Numbered from the stretch's first letter, positions 1 to 9,470 are shown. The stretch: DNA of 64,000 nucleotides from Pelomonas sp. Root405 (GCF_001425165.1 NZ_LMDU01000003.1:1189-65188), one strand, 5' to 3'. Notes: generated from the sequence alone by a model not told the origin. Translations and numbers: made by a program.

Positions 1-102
1 AAGCTGATCGCGCCGATCGCCATGGAGACGGGCCTGCGCTTCGCCATCCGTGAAGGCGGCCGTACCGTCGGCTCGGGCGTCGTCGCGACGATCCTCGCCT
101 AA
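1..102 (+). CDS. tuf: Elongation factor Tu, C-terminal end (partial)
   Basis: Only the last 33 codons are inside the window; the gene starts upstream of base 1. The reading frame gives the conserved EF-Tu domain III ending, with the motif [12 protein letters not shown] followed by a short hydrophobic tail and TAA. EF-Tu carries aminoacyl-tRNA to the ribosomal A site as a GTPase; this domain helps hold the tRNA. A tuf copy directly before rpsJ is the usual arrangement in betaproteobacteria, so the two are probably cotranscribed across the 66-base gap. Confidence 0.95.
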   Translation, partial: KLIAPIAMETGLRFAIREGGRTVGSGVVATILA

Positions 103-168
103 TCAATGCGTGACGTGCGCCGGGCGGCTGCCGCCTGGTGCTCACCACCTGCTCTTTAAGGAACCGTC

Positions 169-480
169 ATGCAAAAGCAAAAGATCCGCATCCGCCTGAA
201 GGCGTTTGATTACAAGCTGATCGACCAGTCGGCCCTCGAGATCGTCGAGACCGCCAAGCGCACCGGCGCCATCGTCAAGGGCCCCGTGCCCCTGCCGACG
301 CGCATGGAGCGTTTCGACATCCTGCGTTCGCCCCACGTCAACAAGACGAGCCGCGACCAGTTCGAGATCCGCACCCACCAGCGCCTGATGGACATCGTCG
401 ATCCGACCGACAAGACGGTCGACGCGCTGATGAAGCTCGACCTGCCCGCCGGCGTCGACGTCGAGATCAAGCTGCAGTAA
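169..480 (+). CDS. rpsJ: 30S ribosomal protein S10
   Basis: This 103-residue protein has the length and sequence of S10 throughout, including [16 protein letters not shown] at the start and the typical PLPT segment. S10 sits in the head of the 30S subunit and, as NusE, also takes part in transcription antitermination. The ATG follows an AAGGA ribosome-binding site by a normal spacing. Unlike E. coli, where rpsJ opens the S10 operon and runs straight into rplC, here a strong hairpin terminator follows rpsJ, so it groups with tuf. Confidence 0.98.
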   Translation: MQKQKIRIRLKAFDYKLIDQSALEIVETAKRTGAIVKGPVPLPTRMERFDILRSPHVNKTSRDQFEIRTHQRLMDIVDPTDKTVDALMKLDLPAGVDVEIKLQ

Positions 481-507
481 TTCGCCGGCCTTCGGGCTTG
501 TGATCCC

Positions 508-550
508 AAGGCTCCGTCCTGTTTCGACAGGCCGGAGCCTTGTCTTTTTG
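508..550 (+). terminator. Rho-independent terminator after rpsJ
   Basis: A 9-bp perfect stem (AAGGCTCCG at 508-516 with CGGAGCCTT at 533-541) is followed, after one mismatch, by a 5-bp inner stem closed by a UUCG tetraloop (CCTGT-TTCG-ACAGG, 518-531). A T-rich stretch with five consecutive T follows at 545-549. It should end the tuf-rpsJ transcript before rplC. Confidence 0.88.
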
Positions 551-568
551 GCCATCCATGCTTGAGGC

Positions 569-598
569 TTGCATCGAGTCTCTTCCGCAAGCTATACT
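569..598 (+). promoter_or_regulatory. Candidate sigma-70 promoter for rplC and the S10 genes
   Basis: A TTGCAT (-35, 569-574) and a strong TATACT (-10, 593-598) are separated by 18 bases, just after the rpsJ terminator. Transcription from here would give a leader of about 135 bases before rplC, long enough to hold the autoregulatory RNA that ribosomal operons often carry. The call rests on motif match and position only. Confidence 0.6.
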
Positions 599-739
599 CG
601 CCAGCTTTCCTGGGCTCGCCTATGCGTGCTCGGGGTTCGCGCAATGTCGTTTTACGGCTTTGCAAAGTCAGCCCGGCCAATCGATGTCGGGTGTTCGCAA
701 TAGCTTCCGTCGCGAAAGCGGCAGGGGCTGGAGAAAAAC

Positions 740-1411
740 ATGAGTCTGAGCAACCGTCTCGGTTTGCTGGGCCGCAAGGTGGGCATGATGCGCATCTTCA
801 CGGACGATGGCGATGCCATCCCTGTGACGGTGCTGGACGTGTCCAACAACCGCGTGACCCAGGTCAAGACCCAAGAGACCGATGGCTATAGCGCCGTTCA
901 AGTGGCGTTCGGTACGCGCAAGGCATCGCGCGTCACCAAGCCCGAAGCTGGCCACCTCGCCAAGGCGGGCGTCGAAGCCGGTGAAATCCTCAAGGAATTC
1001 CGCGTCGAAGCCGACGTCGCCGCCCAGTACCAAGCTGGCGCGACCGTTCCGGTGACGTTGTTCGCCGCCGGCCAGCTGGTCGACGTGCAGGGCACGTCCA
1101 TCGGCAAGGGCTTTGCGGGCACCATCAAGCGCCACAACTTCAGCTCGCAGCGCGCGTCGCACGGTAACAGCCGTTCGCACAACGTGCCGGGCTCGATCTC
1201 TATGGCGCAGGACCCGGGGCGTGTGTTCCCGGGCAAGAAGATGACCGGCCACATGGGCGACGAAACCGTCACCACCCAGAACCTGGACATCGTGCGCGTT
1301 GACGAGGCTCGTCAACTGCTGCTGGTCCGCGGTGCGGTCCCGGGTTCGAAGAACGGCCACATCGTCGTTCGCCCGGCCGTCAAGGTCAAAGTCAAGAAGG
1401 GAGCCAACTGA
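740..1411 (+). CDS. rplC: 50S ribosomal protein L3
   Basis: The 223-residue product matches L3 over its length, with the early [13 protein letters not shown] segment and the central [10 protein letters not shown] and [12 protein letters not shown] loop. That loop reaches the peptidyl-transferase centre and carries the glutamine that is methylated in many bacteria. A GGAG ribosome-binding site precedes the ATG. Its stop codon overlaps the rplD start by one base (TGATG), indicating translational coupling. It is the first gene after the break that follows rpsJ. Confidence 0.98.
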   Translation: MSLSNRLGLLGRKVGMMRIFTDDGDAIPVTVLDVSNNRVTQVKTQETDGYSAVQVAFGTRKASRVTKPEAGHLAKAGVEAGEILKEFRVEADVAAQYQAGATVPVTLFAAGQLVDVQGTSIGKGFAGTIKRHNFSSQRASHGNSRSHNVPGSISMAQDPGRVFPGKKMTGHMGDETVTTQNLDIVRVDEARQLLLVRGAVPGSKNGHIVVRPAVKVKVKKGAN

Positions 1412-2031
1412 TGCAGCTCGAGCTCCTGAACGAGCAGGGTCAGGCCACCGCCAAGGTGGAAGCGCCTGACACCATCTTCGCTCGCGACTACAACGAAGCC
1501 CTGGTGCACCAGGTGGTCGTGGCCTTCCAGGCCAACGCCCGCCAAGGCACCCGCGCCCAGAAGGACCGTGAACAGGTCCATCACTCGACCAAGAAGCCTT
1601 TCCGCCAGAAGGGTACCGGCCGCGCTCGCGCCGGTATGACCTCGTCGCCTCTGTGGCGTGGCGGCGGTCGCATCTTCCCGAACATGCCTGACGAGAACTT
1701 CTCGCACAAGCTGAACAAGAAGATGTACCGCGCCGGCATGGCTGCGATCCTGTCGCAGCTGGCCCGTGAAGGCCGCCTGGCCGTGGTGGATTCGATCTCG
1801 GTCGAAGCCCCCAAGACCAAGCTGCTGGCCGCCAAGTTCAAGGCCATGGGTCTGGACTCGGTACTGGTCATCTCCGACGTCGTCGATGACAACCTGCTGC
1901 TGGCTTCGCGCAACCTGGCCAATGTGCTGGTCGTCGAGCCGCGCTACGCCGACCCCCTGTCGCTGGTCTTCTACAAGAAGGTGCTGGTGACCAAGGCCGC
2001 GGTCGAGCAACTCAAGGAGATGCTGGCATGA
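1411..2031 (+). CDS. rplD: 50S ribosomal protein L4
   Basis: This 206-residue protein has the L4 hallmarks: a globular domain and the long arginine/glycine-rich loop ([15 protein letters not shown]) that lines the exit tunnel. In E. coli L4 represses the S10 operon at both transcription and translation. Here the equivalent target would have to lie in the leader before rplC rather than before rpsJ. The start overlaps the rplC stop and the stop overlaps the rplW start (ATGA). Confidence 0.98.
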   Translation: MQLELLNEQGQATAKVEAPDTIFARDYNEALVHQVVVAFQANARQGTRAQKDREQVHHSTKKPFRQKGTGRARAGMTSSPLWRGGGRIFPNMPDENFSHKLNKKMYRAGMAAILSQLAREGRLAVVDSISVEAPKTKLLAAKFKAMGLDSVLVISDVVDDNLLLASRNLANVLVVEPRYADPLSLVFYKKVLVTKAAVEQLKEMLA

Positions 2032-2342
2032 GCGTCACCAAGTATTCCGAAGGCCGTCTCGCCTCCGTGCTGCTCGCGCCCATCGTGTCCGAGAAGGCCA
2101 CGCAAATTGCCGAGAAGCACAACCAGGTCCTGTTCAAGGTCCTGCGCGACGCCACCAAGCCCGAGATCAAGGCCGCTGTTGAACTGATGTTCAAGGTCGA
2201 GGTCGAGTCGGTCAACGTCGTCCAGGTCAAGGGCAAGACGAAGCGCTTCGGTGGCCGCGCCGGCCGCCGTGACCACGTCAAGAAGGCGTACGTCGCCCTC
2301 AAGGCCGGTCAAGAGCTCAATTTCTCCGGGGAGGCCGCGTAA
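2028..2342 (+). CDS. rplW: 50S ribosomal protein L23
   Basis: The 104-residue product is L23, which sits at the tunnel exit and is the docking site for trigger factor and SRP. The segment [11 protein letters not shown] and the [12 protein letters not shown] basic loop are typical. The start lies within the ATGA overlap with rplD, and rplB begins on the base after its stop codon, so the three genes are tightly coupled. Confidence 0.97.
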   Translation: MSVTKYSEGRLASVLLAPIVSEKATQIAEKHNQVLFKVLRDATKPEIKAAVELMFKVEVESVNVVQVKGKTKRFGGRAGRRDHVKKAYVALKAGQELNFSGEAA

Positions 2343-3167
2343 ATGGCCATCGTCAAAGTCAAACCTACCTCGCCCGGTCGCCGTGGCGTTGTCAAGGTGG
2401 TGCACAAGCACCTGCACAAGGGCGCGCCCCATGCAGCTTTGCTTGAGCCCCAAATCCAGAACTCGGGCCGCAACAACAACGGTCACATCACGATTCGCCA
2501 CAAGGGCGGTGGTCACAAGCACCACTACCGCGTGGTCGACTTCAAGCGCAACAAGGACGGCATTCCGGCCAAGGTCGAGACCATCGAGTACGACCCGAAC
2601 CGCACCGCTCACATCGCGCTGGTGGTGTACGCCGACGGCGAGCGCCGCTACGTGATCGCACCGCGCGGTCTCGAAGTGGGTGCAACCATCCTGAGCGGCT
2701 CGGAAGCGCCGATCAAGGCTGGCAACACGCTGCCGATCCGTAACATCCCGGTGGGCTCGACGATCCATTGCATCGAGCTGCAGCCCGGCAAGGGTGCCCA
2801 GATGATCCGTTCGGCCGGCACCTCCGCTGTCCTGATGGCTCGTGAAGGCGTCTACGCCCAGATCCGACTGCGCTCCGGCGAAGTTCGCCGCGTGCACATC
2901 GACTGCCGCGCCACCATCGGTGAAGTGAGCAACGAAGAGCACAGCCTGCGCCAGTACGGCAAGGCCGGCGCGATCCGCTGGAAGGGTATTCGTCCGACCG
3001 TTCGAGGTGTGGCGATGAACCCGGTGGATCACCCGCACGGTGGTGGCGAAGGCCGCACTGGCGAGGGCCAGGTCCCCGTGTCGCCGTGGAACACCCTGAC
3101 GAAGGGCTACCGCACTCGCAACAACAAGCGCACGCAGACGTTCATCGTCTCGCGTCGCAAGAAGTAA
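2343..3167 (+). CDS. rplB: 50S ribosomal protein L2
   Basis: At 274 residues this has normal L2 length. It carries the [19 protein letters not shown] segment and the C-terminal [17 protein letters not shown] motif, whose histidine lies near the peptidyl-transferase centre. L2 is a primary rRNA-binding protein needed for subunit association. A GGAGG lies at the end of rplW and serves as its ribosome-binding site. Confidence 0.98.
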   Translation: MAIVKVKPTSPGRRGVVKVVHKHLHKGAPHAALLEPQIQNSGRNNNGHITIRHKGGGHKHHYRVVDFKRNKDGIPAKVETIEYDPNRTAHIALVVYADGERRYVIAPRGLEVGATILSGSEAPIKAGNTLPIRNIPVGSTIHCIELQPGKGAQMIRSAGTSAVLMAREGVYAQIRLRSGEVRRVHIDCRATIGEVSNEEHSLRQYGKAGAIRWKGIRPTVRGVAMNPVDHPHGGGEGRTGEGQVPVSPWNTLTKGYRTRNNKRTQTFIVSRRKK

Positions 3168-3177
3168 GGGCTAGGCC

Positions 3178-3456
3178 ATGACTCGTTCGCTGAAGAAGGG
3201 CCCCTTCGTTGACCACCATTTGATGGCCAAGGTCGACAAGGCTGTTGCCATCAAAGACAAGAAGCCCATCAAGACCTGGTCGCGCCGCTCGACGATCCTG
3301 CCCGAGTTCATCGGTCTGACGATCGCCGTGCACAACGGCAAGCAACACGTGCCGGTTTATGTGTCTGACCAGATGGTCGGCCACAAGCTGGGTGAATTCG
3401 CGCTGACCCGCACCTTCAAGGGCCACCCGGCCGACAAGAAGGCCGGGAAGAAGTAA
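3178..3456 (+). CDS. rpsS: 30S ribosomal protein S19
   Basis: The 92-residue protein starts [12 protein letters not shown] and ends in a lysine-rich tail, both typical of S19. It binds the 30S head with S13 and contacts the A-site tRNA region. It lies 10 bases after rplB and just before rplV, in the conserved S10 gene order. Confidence 0.98.
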   Translation: MTRSLKKGPFVDHHLMAKVDKAVAIKDKKPIKTWSRRSTILPEFIGLTIAVHNGKQHVPVYVSDQMVGHKLGEFALTRTFKGHPADKKAGKK

Positions 3457-3467
3457 GGATGCCGACG

Positions 3468-3797
3468 ATGGAAACCAAAGCAATCGTTCGTGGCGTTCGC
3501 CTCTCGTGTGACAAGGGTCGCCTCGTGGCTGACCTGATCCGCGGCAAGAAGGTGGACCACGCGCTCAACATCCTGGAGTTCACCCAGAAGAAGGCCGCTG
3601 TGATCATCAAGAAGGCGCTGGAAAGCGCCATCGCCAACGCCGAGCATAACGACGGCGCTGACATTGATGAGCTCAAGGTCACCTCGATCTACGTCGAGCA
3701 GGGTGCCACGCTGAAGCGCTTCTCGGCTCGCGCCAAGGGTCGCGGCAACCGCATCAGCAAGCCCACCTGCCACATCTTCGTGGCCGTCGGCAACTAA
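3468..3797 (+). CDS. rplV: 50S ribosomal protein L22
   Basis: The protein reads as L22, with the [15 protein letters not shown] helix and the extended hairpin ([16 protein letters not shown]) that reaches into the exit tunnel, where macrolide-resistance changes occur. Two in-frame ATGs exist, at 3459 and 3468. I chose 3468 because it gives the usual 109-residue start METKA and leaves AAGGA at a proper 8-base distance; the earlier ATG sits almost on top of that site. Confidence 0.95.
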   Translation: METKAIVRGVRLSCDKGRLVADLIRGKKVDHALNILEFTQKKAAVIIKKALESAIANAEHNDGADIDELKVTSIYVEQGATLKRFSARAKGRGNRISKPTCHIFVAVGN

Positions 3798-3811
3798 GGC
3801 GTAAGAAGACT

Positions 3812-4675
3812 ATGGGACAAAAAATCCATCCGGTTGGCTTCCGCCTTCCTGTCACCCGTAACTGGGCTTCGCGCTGGTACGCGAACAACCAGAACTTCGC
3901 CACGATGCTGGCCGAAGACCTGCGTGTTCGCGAGTACCTGAAGGCCAAGCTCAAGAATGCTGCCGTCTCGCGCATCCTCATCGAGCGCCCCGCCAAGAAC
4001 GCACGCATCACGATCTACTCGGCTCGTCCGGGCGTCGTGATCGGCAAGAAGGGCGAGGACATCGAAGCGCTGAAGGCTGAACTGACCAAGCGTCTGGGCG
4101 TGCCCGTCGCCGTCAACATCGAAGAAGTGCGCAAGCCTGAAGTCGATGCTCAGCTGATCGCCGACTCGATCACCCAGCAGCTCGAAAAGCGCATCATGTT
4201 CCGCCGCGCCATGAAGCGCGCGATGCAGAACGCGATGCGTCTGGGTGCCCAGGGCATCAAGATCATGAGCGCTGGTCGCCTGAACGGCATCGAAATCGCT
4301 CGTACCGAGTGGTATCGCGAAGGTCGTGTGCCCCTGCACACCCTGAAGGCCGACATCGACTACGGCTTCTCCGAAGCCAAGACCACCTACGGCGTCATCG
4401 GCGTCAAGGTCTGGGTCTATCGCGGTGACCGTCTTGCCAATGGCGAGGCTCCGGTCATCAACACCCCCGCAGGCGCCGAAGACGATCGTCGCCCGCGCCG
4501 TAACGCCCGTCCGGGTGCTCCTGGTGGCCGTGGCCGTCCGGGTGGCGACCGTGGCCCGCGTGACGGAGCAGATCAGCCCGCTGCCGCCGCCCCCACGGGT
4601 GACGCAGCCAAGCCCGCTGCCAAGCGCGTGGTCCGCAAGGTCCCCGCAGCCGGTGGCGAGGCCAAAGGAGAATAA
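3812..4675 (+). CDS. rpsC: 30S ribosomal protein S3 with long basic tail
   Basis: Residues 1 to about 210 are S3: an N-terminal domain, a KH type II domain with the motif VIGKKGEDI, and the C-terminal domain that lines the mRNA entry tunnel. E. coli S3 has 233 residues, but this protein has 287. The extra part (from about residue 222) is a low-complexity stretch rich in Arg, Gly, Pro and Ala. Such tails are common in Burkholderiales S3 and are probably disordered and RNA-binding. It is coupled closely to rplP downstream. Confidence 0.97.
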   Translation: MGQKIHPVGFRLPVTRNWASRWYANNQNFATMLAEDLRVREYLKAKLKNAAVSRILIERPAKNARITIYSARPGVVIGKKGEDIEALKAELTKRLGVPVAVNIEEVRKPEVDAQLIADSITQQLEKRIMFRRAMKRAMQNAMRLGAQGIKIMSAGRLNGIEIARTEWYREGRVPLHTLKADIDYGFSEAKTTYGVIGVKVWVYRGDRLANGEAPVINTPAGAEDDRRPRRNARPGAPGGRGRPGGDRGPRDGADQPAAAAPTGDAAKPAAKRVVRKVPAAGGEAKGE

Positions 4676-4677
4676 AC

Positions 4678-5094
4678 ATGCTGCAACCCGCTCGTCGTAA
4701 ATACCGCAAAGAGCAGAAGGGCCGCAACACTGGTGTTGCAACCCGTGGCGCCGCGGTGTCTTTCGGTGATTTCGGCCTCAAGGCCACCGAGCGCGGCCGT
4801 CTGACGGCCCGCCAGATCGAAGCGGCTCGCCGCGCGATCTCGCGCCATATCAAGCGTGGCGGTCGGATCTTCATCCGCGTGTTCCCGGACAAGCCCATCT
4901 CGCAAAAACCCGCCGAAGTCCGGATGGGTAACGGCAAGGGCAACCCTGAGTACTACGTGGCTGAAATCCAGCCCGGCAAGGTGATCTACGAAGTCAATGG
5001 CGTGCCCGAAACGCTGGCTCGCGAAGCGTTCACGCTGGCTGCTGCCAAGCTGCCGCTGCGCTGCACCTTCGTGGCCCGCCAGGTCGGCACCTGA
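4678..5094 (+). CDS. rplP: 50S ribosomal protein L16
   Basis: The 138-residue product opens [17 protein letters not shown] and carries the conserved [14 protein letters not shown] segment of L16, which helps position A-site tRNA. An AAAGGAG ribosome-binding site at the end of rpsC precedes the ATG. It sits in its standard place between rpsC and rpmC. Confidence 0.98.
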   Translation: MLQPARRKYRKEQKGRNTGVATRGAAVSFGDFGLKATERGRLTARQIEAARRAISRHIKRGGRIFIRVFPDKPISQKPAEVRMGNGKGNPEYYVAEIQPGKVIYEVNGVPETLAREAFTLAAAKLPLRCTFVARQVGT

Positions 5095-5105
5095 GGAAGG
5101 ACACC

Positions 5106-5306
5106 ATGAAAGCAACTGAACTCCGCGCCAAGGACGTCGCTGCCCTCGAAAAGGAAGTGACCGACCTGTTGAAGGCCCACTTCGGCCTGCGCATGCAAAA
5201 GGCCACCCAGCAGCTGACCAATCACAGCCAGCTGGGCAAGACCCGCCGCGACATCGCACGTGCCAAGACCATCCTGGCGCAAAAGAACAAGGAGGCCACG
5301 AAATGA
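5106..5306 (+). CDS. rpmC: 50S ribosomal protein L29
   Basis: This 66-residue, mostly helical protein has the L29 pattern ([10 protein letters not shown] start, [12 protein letters not shown] middle, [11 protein letters not shown] end). L29 lies next to L23 at the tunnel exit. Its stop codon overlaps the rpsQ start (ATGA), so the two are translationally coupled. Confidence 0.97.
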   Translation: MKATELRAKDVAALEKEVTDLLKAHFGLRMQKATQQLTNHSQLGKTRRDIARAKTILAQKNKEATK

Positions 5307-5578
5307 CTGAGGCCCAAGTCCAAGCCAAGAACACGCGTACCCTGGTGGGCCGCGTGGTCAGCGACAAGCGCGCCAAGACGGTCACCGTCCTGGTCGAGCG
5401 TCGCGCCAAGCATGAGCTCTACGGCAAGATCGTGGCCCGTTCGCGCAAGTACCACGCCCACGACGAAAAGGGCGAGTACAAGAATGGCGACGTGGTCGAG
5501 ATCAGCGAAGGTCGTCCGATCTCCAAGACCAAGAGCTGGGTCGTGACCCGCCTGGTCGAGAAGGCCGAGATCGTCTAA
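5303..5578 (+). CDS. rpsQ: 30S ribosomal protein S17
   Basis: The 91-residue protein has the S17 OB-fold core, with the segments [17 protein letters not shown] and KYHAHDE. S17 is a primary 16S rRNA binder important for early 30S assembly. An AAGGAGG lies in the rpmC tail at good spacing. In most bacteria the transcript continues into rplN; here a terminator follows immediately and the next gene is a peroxiredoxin. Confidence 0.98.
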   Translation: MTEAQVQAKNTRTLVGRVVSDKRAKTVTVLVERRAKHELYGKIVARSRKYHAHDEKGEYKNGDVVEISEGRPISKTKSWVVTRLVEKAEIV

Positions 5579-5604
5579 AGACACCGGTCGCATGACCGCT
5601 GCAC

Positions 5605-5643
5605 AACCGGCACGCTGGGTAACTGGCGCGCCGGTTTTTTTTT
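5605..5643 (+). terminator. Rho-independent terminator after rpsQ
   Basis: AACCGGC (5605-5611) pairs perfectly with GCCGGTT (5630-5636), followed by nine T residues (5635-5643). This is a textbook intrinsic terminator and marks the 3' end of the rplC-rpsQ transcript. Confidence 0.88.
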
Positions 5644-5665
5644 GGCTATTGCGCGTGAACCTTTG

Positions 5666-5687
5666 GCGAGCAACGCTTGTTGCTCGC
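5666..5687. promoter_or_regulatory. Perfect hairpin upstream of the peroxiredoxin gene
   Basis: A 9-bp perfect inverted repeat, GCGAGCAAC and GTTGCTCGC, closes on a GCTT loop. It has no T-run, so it is unlikely to be a terminator. It lies about 75 bases before the peroxiredoxin start and could be a regulator site or a leader hairpin. No promoter close to consensus was obvious beside it. Confidence 0.4.
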
Positions 5688-5759
5688 GACGAGTCCGGCG
5701 TTTCGAACCGACGCGCAGGCGCCTAGTCATTTTCAGAACCCTCAATCAGGAGCGACACC

Positions 5760-6269
5760 ATGATCAACGTTGGCGACAAGCTGCCCGCAGGCAGCCTGCA
5801 GGAATTCATCGAAGTCGAGGGCGAGGGCTGCTCGCTCGGTCCCAACAGCTTCGACATCGAGAAGGCCACGGCCGGAAAGACCATCGCCATCTTCGCGTTA
5901 CCCGGTGCTTTCACGCCGACATGCTCGGCCAAGCACGTGCCCGGCTACGTCGAATCAGCTGAGTTGCTGAAGGCTGCCGGCGTTGACGAGATCTGGTGTG
6001 TGTCGGTCAACGATGCCTTCGTGATGGGCGCCTGGGGACGCGAGCAAAAGACTGCCGGCAAGGTGCGCATGATGGCTGACGGCAGCGCCGCGTTCGCCAA
6101 CGCGACCGGCCTGACGCTGGACCTGACCGCCAAGGGCATGGGCGTGCGCTCGCAGCGCTACTCCATGCTGGTCAAGGACGGCATCGTCAAGACGCTGAAC
6201 GTCGAAGGCCCTGGCAAGTTCGAGGTCAGCGACGCCGGCACGATGCTGGCGCAAGTCAAAGGCGCCTGA
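5760..6269 (+). CDS. Peroxiredoxin, Prx5/redoxin type
   Basis: This 169-residue thioredoxin-fold enzyme has the motif PGAFTPTCS, in which the cysteine (about residue 49) is the peroxidatic one and the Thr four residues earlier is conserved. It reduces hydroperoxides in the cytoplasm, with glutathione or a glutaredoxin/thioredoxin as the usual partner in this subfamily. It has no signal peptide. An AGGAG site precedes the ATG. Its position is unusual: it lies inside the ribosomal superoperon, behind a terminator and ahead of a promoter for rplN, so it is probably its own transcription unit. Confidence 0.93.
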   Translation: MINVGDKLPAGSLQEFIEVEGEGCSLGPNSFDIEKATAGKTIAIFALPGAFTPTCSAKHVPGYVESAELLKAAGVDEIWCVSVNDAFVMGAWGREQKTAGKVRMMADGSAAFANATGLTLDLTAKGMGVRSQRYSMLVKDGIVKTLNVEGPGKFEVSDAGTMLAQVKGA

Positions 6270-6329
6270 GCCATCGGGAGTTCCGCGGGTCGGCAGCAGC
6301 CGGCCTTGCAAATACTTCTGTGTCAGGCA

Positions 6330-6359
6330 TTGACGCCTCAAAGGTTCTCGCTGCATAAT
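6330..6359 (+). promoter_or_regulatory. Candidate sigma-70 promoter for the spc genes
   Basis: TTGACG (-35, 6330-6335) and CATAAT (-10, 6354-6359) are 18 bases apart in the 272-base gap before rplN. Both hexamers are close to consensus. A promoter is expected here because the S10 transcript ends after rpsQ. The rest of the gap shows no gene. Confidence 0.68.
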
Positions 6360-6541
6360 GCGCAGCTTCGCCGAACGCCAGTGCTCCTGCTACGCAGAGC
6401 CTCAAGCTGGCTTCGGATCCGCCCACAACCGTTGGGCAGCAAGTGGCGCCAAGCCGCCGGCTGTTTGACTTACGGGCCCAAGACTGACCGACGCGCAATG
6501 CCTGCAAGGGCGCTGCAACTCGGGGCAAGTTGGGGACAGAC

Positions 6542-6910
6542 ATGATCCAAATGCAATCGCGGCTTGATGTCGCGGACAACACTGGTGCGAAGTCCGTTCA
6601 GTGCATCAAGGTGCTGGGCGGCTCCAAGCGCCGTTATGCGCACATTGGCGACATCATCAAGGTCAGCATCAAAGAAGCTGCCCCGCGTGGTCGCGTGAAA
6701 AAGGGCGAGGTCTACAGCGCCGTGGTGGTTCGTACCGCCAAGGGCGTGCGCCGCCAGGACGGCTCGCTCGTCAAGTTCGACGGCAATGCCGCCGTGCTGC
6801 TCAACGCCAAGCTGGAGCCGATCGGCACCCGCATCTTCGGCCCGGTGACGCGTGAACTGCGTACCGAGCGGTTCATGAAGATCGTGTCGCTGGCGCCCGA
6901 GGTGCTTTGA
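6542..6910 (+). CDS. rplN: 50S ribosomal protein L14
   Basis: L14 binds 23S rRNA and contacts the 30S subunit. The product begins [17 protein letters not shown] and has the usual 122 residues. An in-frame ATG lies 12 bases upstream (6530). I prefer 6542 because it gives the universal L14 start and has GGGGAC in front at good distance. It opens the spc part of the cluster. Confidence 0.97.
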   Translation: MIQMQSRLDVADNTGAKSVQCIKVLGGSKRRYAHIGDIIKVSIKEAAPRGRVKKGEVYSAVVVRTAKGVRRQDGSLVKFDGNAAVLLNAKLEPIGTRIFGPVTRELRTERFMKIVSLAPEVL

Positions 6911-6933
6911 GCCCCCACTGTCTGAGGTAAGCC

Positions 6934-7248
6934 ATGAACAAGATTCGTACCGGCGACCAGGTCATTGTGCTGACCGGCCGCGACAAGGGTAAGCGCGGCA
7001 CCGTGTCCGCCCGCACCGATGTCGACCACGTGGTGGTTGACGGCATCAATGTCGTCAAGAAGCACGTCAAGCCCAACCCCATGAAGGGCACCACCGGCGG
7101 CGTCGTCGACAAGACCATGCCCATCCATCAATCCAACGTGGCGATCTTCAACGCCGCTTCCGGCAAGGCTGATCGAGTGGGCGTCAAGCTCGTCGACGGC
7201 AAGCGGGTGCGCGTGTTCAAGTCGACCGGCGAAGAGATCAAGGCTTAA
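6934..7248 (+). CDS. rplX: 50S ribosomal protein L24
   Basis: The 104-residue protein has the KOW motif near its start ([19 protein letters not shown]), typical of L24, which initiates 50S assembly by binding domain I of 23S rRNA. GAGGT precedes the ATG. It is followed after nine bases by rplE. Confidence 0.98.
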   Translation: MNKIRTGDQVIVLTGRDKGKRGTVSARTDVDHVVVDGINVVKKHVKPNPMKGTTGGVVDKTMPIHQSNVAIFNAASGKADRVGVKLVDGKRVRVFKSTGEEIKA

Positions 7249-7257
7249 GAGGTCGTC

Positions 7258-7797
7258 ATGGCTCGTCTTCAAACGCATTACCGCGAAAACATCGTGCCCG
7301 GCCTGGTCGAGAAGTTCGGCTACAAGTCGGTCATGGAGGTGCCCCGCATCACCAAGATCACGCTCAACATGGGTGTGAGCGAGGCCGTCGCCGACAAGAA
7401 GGTCATGGACCACGCCGTGGGTGACCTGACCAAGATCGCCGGCCAGAAGCCTGTCGTCACGAAGTCGAAGAAGGCCATCGCCGGCTTCAAGATCCGTGAC
7501 GCGGTGCCCATCGGTGCGATGGTGACGCTGCGCGGCGTCCAAATGTATGAATTCCTGGACCGCTTCGTGACGATCGCGCTGCCGCGAGTTCGCGACTTCC
7601 GGGGCATCTCCGGTCGCTCGTTCGACGGCCGTGGGAACTACAACATCGGCGTCAAAGAACAGATCATCTTCCCCGAAATCGAATACGACAAGGTGGATGC
7701 TCTGCGTGGTCTGAACATCAGCATCACGACGACTGCCAAGACGGACGACGAAGCCAAGGCTCTCCTGGCTGCGTTCAAGTTCCCGTTCAAGAACTGA
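7258..7797 (+). CDS. rplE: 50S ribosomal protein L5
   Basis: The 179-residue product is L5, a 5S rRNA-binding protein of the central protuberance. The segments [32 protein letters not shown] and [17 protein letters not shown] are diagnostic. Gene order rplX-rplE-rpsN is standard for the spc operon. Confidence 0.98.
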   Translation: MARLQTHYRENIVPGLVEKFGYKSVMEVPRITKITLNMGVSEAVADKKVMDHAVGDLTKIAGQKPVVTKSKKAIAGFKIRDAVPIGAMVTLRGVQMYEFLDRFVTIALPRVRDFRGISGRSFDGRGNYNIGVKEQIIFPEIEYDKVDALRGLNISITTTAKTDDEAKALLAAFKFPFKN

Positions 7798-7805
7798 GGT
7801 GATCT

Positions 7806-8111
7806 GTGGCTAAGACTTCCATCAAGCAACGTGAACTGAAGCGCGAAGCACTCGTCGCCAAGTTCGCCAAGAAGTACGCAGACCTGAAGGCCATCATCAA
7901 CGACAGCAAGAAGTCGGATGAAGAGCGCTACGCCGCTCGCCTCGAGCTGCAGAAGCTGCCCCGTAACGCATACCCGACCCGTCTGCGCAATCGTTGCGAA
8001 TTGACCGGTCGCCCGCGTGGCACCTTCCGCAAGTTCGGTCTGGCCCGCAACAAGATTCGTGAACTGGCCTTCAAGGGCGACATCCCCGGTGTCGTCAAGG
8101 CCAGCTGGTAA
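7806..8111 (+). CDS. rpsN: 30S ribosomal protein S14
   Basis: This 101-residue S14 is the long, zinc-free type (it lacks the four-cysteine motif of the short form). It has [19 protein letters not shown] and the C-terminal IPGVVKASW. The start codon is GTG at 7806, right after a GAGGTGA ribosome-binding site that overlaps the end of rplE. Confidence 0.96.
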   Translation: MAKTSIKQRELKREALVAKFAKKYADLKAIINDSKKSDEERYAARLELQKLPRNAYPTRLRNRCELTGRPRGTFRKFGLARNKIRELAFKGDIPGVVKASW

Positions 8112-8134
8112 TCGGCCGATAGGAGTAATCGCAA

Positions 8135-8530
8135 ATGAGCATGAGTGATCCCATCGCCGATATGCTGACCCGCATTCGTAATGCGCAGATCGTCGAGAAA
8201 ACCAGCGTCGCAATGCCGTCGTCCAAGCTGAAGGTGGCGATTGCCAAAGTCCTGAAGGACGAAGGCTATATCGACGACTTCGCGGTGCGTGGCGAAGCTG
8301 CCCGCCCTGAGCTGGAAATCGCGCTGAAGTACTACGCCGGCCGCCCGGTCATCGAGCGTATCGAGCGCGTGAGCCGTCCCGGCCTGCGCATCTACAAGGG
8401 CCGCCACGACATTCCCCAGGTCCAGAACGGCCTGGGTGTGGCGATCGTCACGACCCCCCAGGGCGTGATGACGGATCGCAAAGCACGTGCCGCCGGTATC
8501 GGTGGTGAAGTGCTCTGCTACGTCGCCTAA
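8135..8530 (+). CDS. rpsH: 30S ribosomal protein S8
   Basis: S8 (131 residues) starts [17 protein letters not shown] and ends with the rRNA-binding segment [11 protein letters not shown]. In E. coli S8 represses the spc operon by binding a site around rplE. TAGGAG lies in front of the first ATG. A second in-frame ATG two codons later is possible, but the MSMSDP form is usual in this group. Confidence 0.97.
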   Translation: MSMSDPIADMLTRIRNAQIVEKTSVAMPSSKLKVAIAKVLKDEGYIDDFAVRGEAARPELEIALKYYAGRPVIERIERVSRPGLRIYKGRHDIPQVQNGLGVAIVTTPQGVMTDRKARAAGIGGEVLCYVA

Positions 8531-8547
8531 GCGAAGGAGTAGGAACA

Positions 8548-9081
8548 ATGTCCCGCGTTGGAAAAATGCCGGTCAACGTCCCGCAAGGCGTGGATGTGAC
8601 CGTCGGTGCTGAGTCGATCAGCGTCAAGGGTTCGCTCGGCACGCTGGTGCGTACGTCGAACAAGCTTGTCACCGTCAAGAACGAAGCCGGCAAGCTGAGC
8701 TTCGTGCCCGCCAACGAATCGGCCGAAGCCGATGCGATGAGCGGCACGATGCGCGCGCTGGTGGCCAACATGGTCAACGGCGTCAGCAAGGGCTTCGAGA
8801 AGAAGCTGAATCTGGTCGGCGTGGGCTTTCGCGCCCAAGCCCAGGGTCAGAAGCTCAACCTGCAGATCGGCTTCTCTCACCCTGTGGTGAAGGACATGCC
8901 GGCTGGTATCAAGGTTGAGTGCCCGACCCAGACCGAGATCATCATCAAGGGCGCTGACCGCCAGGTCGTCGGCCAGATTGCCGCCGAGGTGCGTGCCTTC
9001 CGTCCGCCGGAGCCCTACAAGGGCAAGGGCATCCGTTACTCGGATGAGAAGGTCTCCCTCAAAGAGACCAAGAAGAAGTAA
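8548..9081 (+). CDS. rplF: 50S ribosomal protein L6
   Basis: The 177-residue protein begins [16 protein letters not shown] and ends [14 protein letters not shown] plus a lysine tail, as expected for L6. L6 consists of two similar RNA-binding domains near the GTPase-associated region. AAGGAG precedes the start. Confidence 0.98.
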   Translation: MSRVGKMPVNVPQGVDVTVGAESISVKGSLGTLVRTSNKLVTVKNEAGKLSFVPANESAEADAMSGTMRALVANMVNGVSKGFEKKLNLVGVGFRAQAQGQKLNLQIGFSHPVVKDMPAGIKVECPTQTEIIIKGADRQVVGQIAAEVRAFRPPEPYKGKGIRYSDEKVSLKETKKK

Positions 9082-9092
9082 GGAGCAGCGCC

Positions 9093-9452
9093 ATGATGAC
9101 CAAGAAAGAACAACGCCTGCGTCGTTCGCGCCAGACCCGCGTTCGCATTGCGATCCAGCGCGTGGCCCGTCTGACGGTGTTCCGCTCCAACCTGCATATC
9201 TACGCTCAAGTCGTTTCGGACGACGGCGGCAAGGTGCTGGCGGCAGCCTCCACGGCCGAGAAGTCGGTGCGCGAGCAGCTGAGCAGCGGTGGCGGCAACG
9301 TCGCTGCTGCCACGCTGGTGGGCAAGCTGATTGCCGAAAAGGCCAAGGCTGCTGGCGTCGAGAAGGTCGCTTTCGACCGCTCGGGCTTCGCCTATCACGG
9401 CCGTGTCAAGGCCCTGGCCGAAGCAGCCCGCGAAGCCGGCCTGCAGTTCTGA
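9093..9452 (+). CDS. rplR: 50S ribosomal protein L18
   Basis: L18 (119 residues) binds 5S rRNA with L5. The segments [15 protein letters not shown] and [16 protein letters not shown] are characteristic. Two ATG codons stand in tandem at the start (9093 and 9096); the first is used here, with AAGGAG in front. Confidence 0.97.
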   Translation: MMTKKEQRLRRSRQTRVRIAIQRVARLTVFRSNLHIYAQVVSDDGGKVLAAASTAEKSVREQLSSGGGNVAAATLVGKLIAEKAKAAGVEKVAFDRSGFAYHGRVKALAEAAREAGLQF

Positions 9453-9470
9453 CGCATCAAGGAATAAGAA

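Noticed and set aside
6530-6541. Upstream ATG for rplN
   Set aside because: It would add four residues absent from L14 and would place the start on the likely ribosome-binding site.
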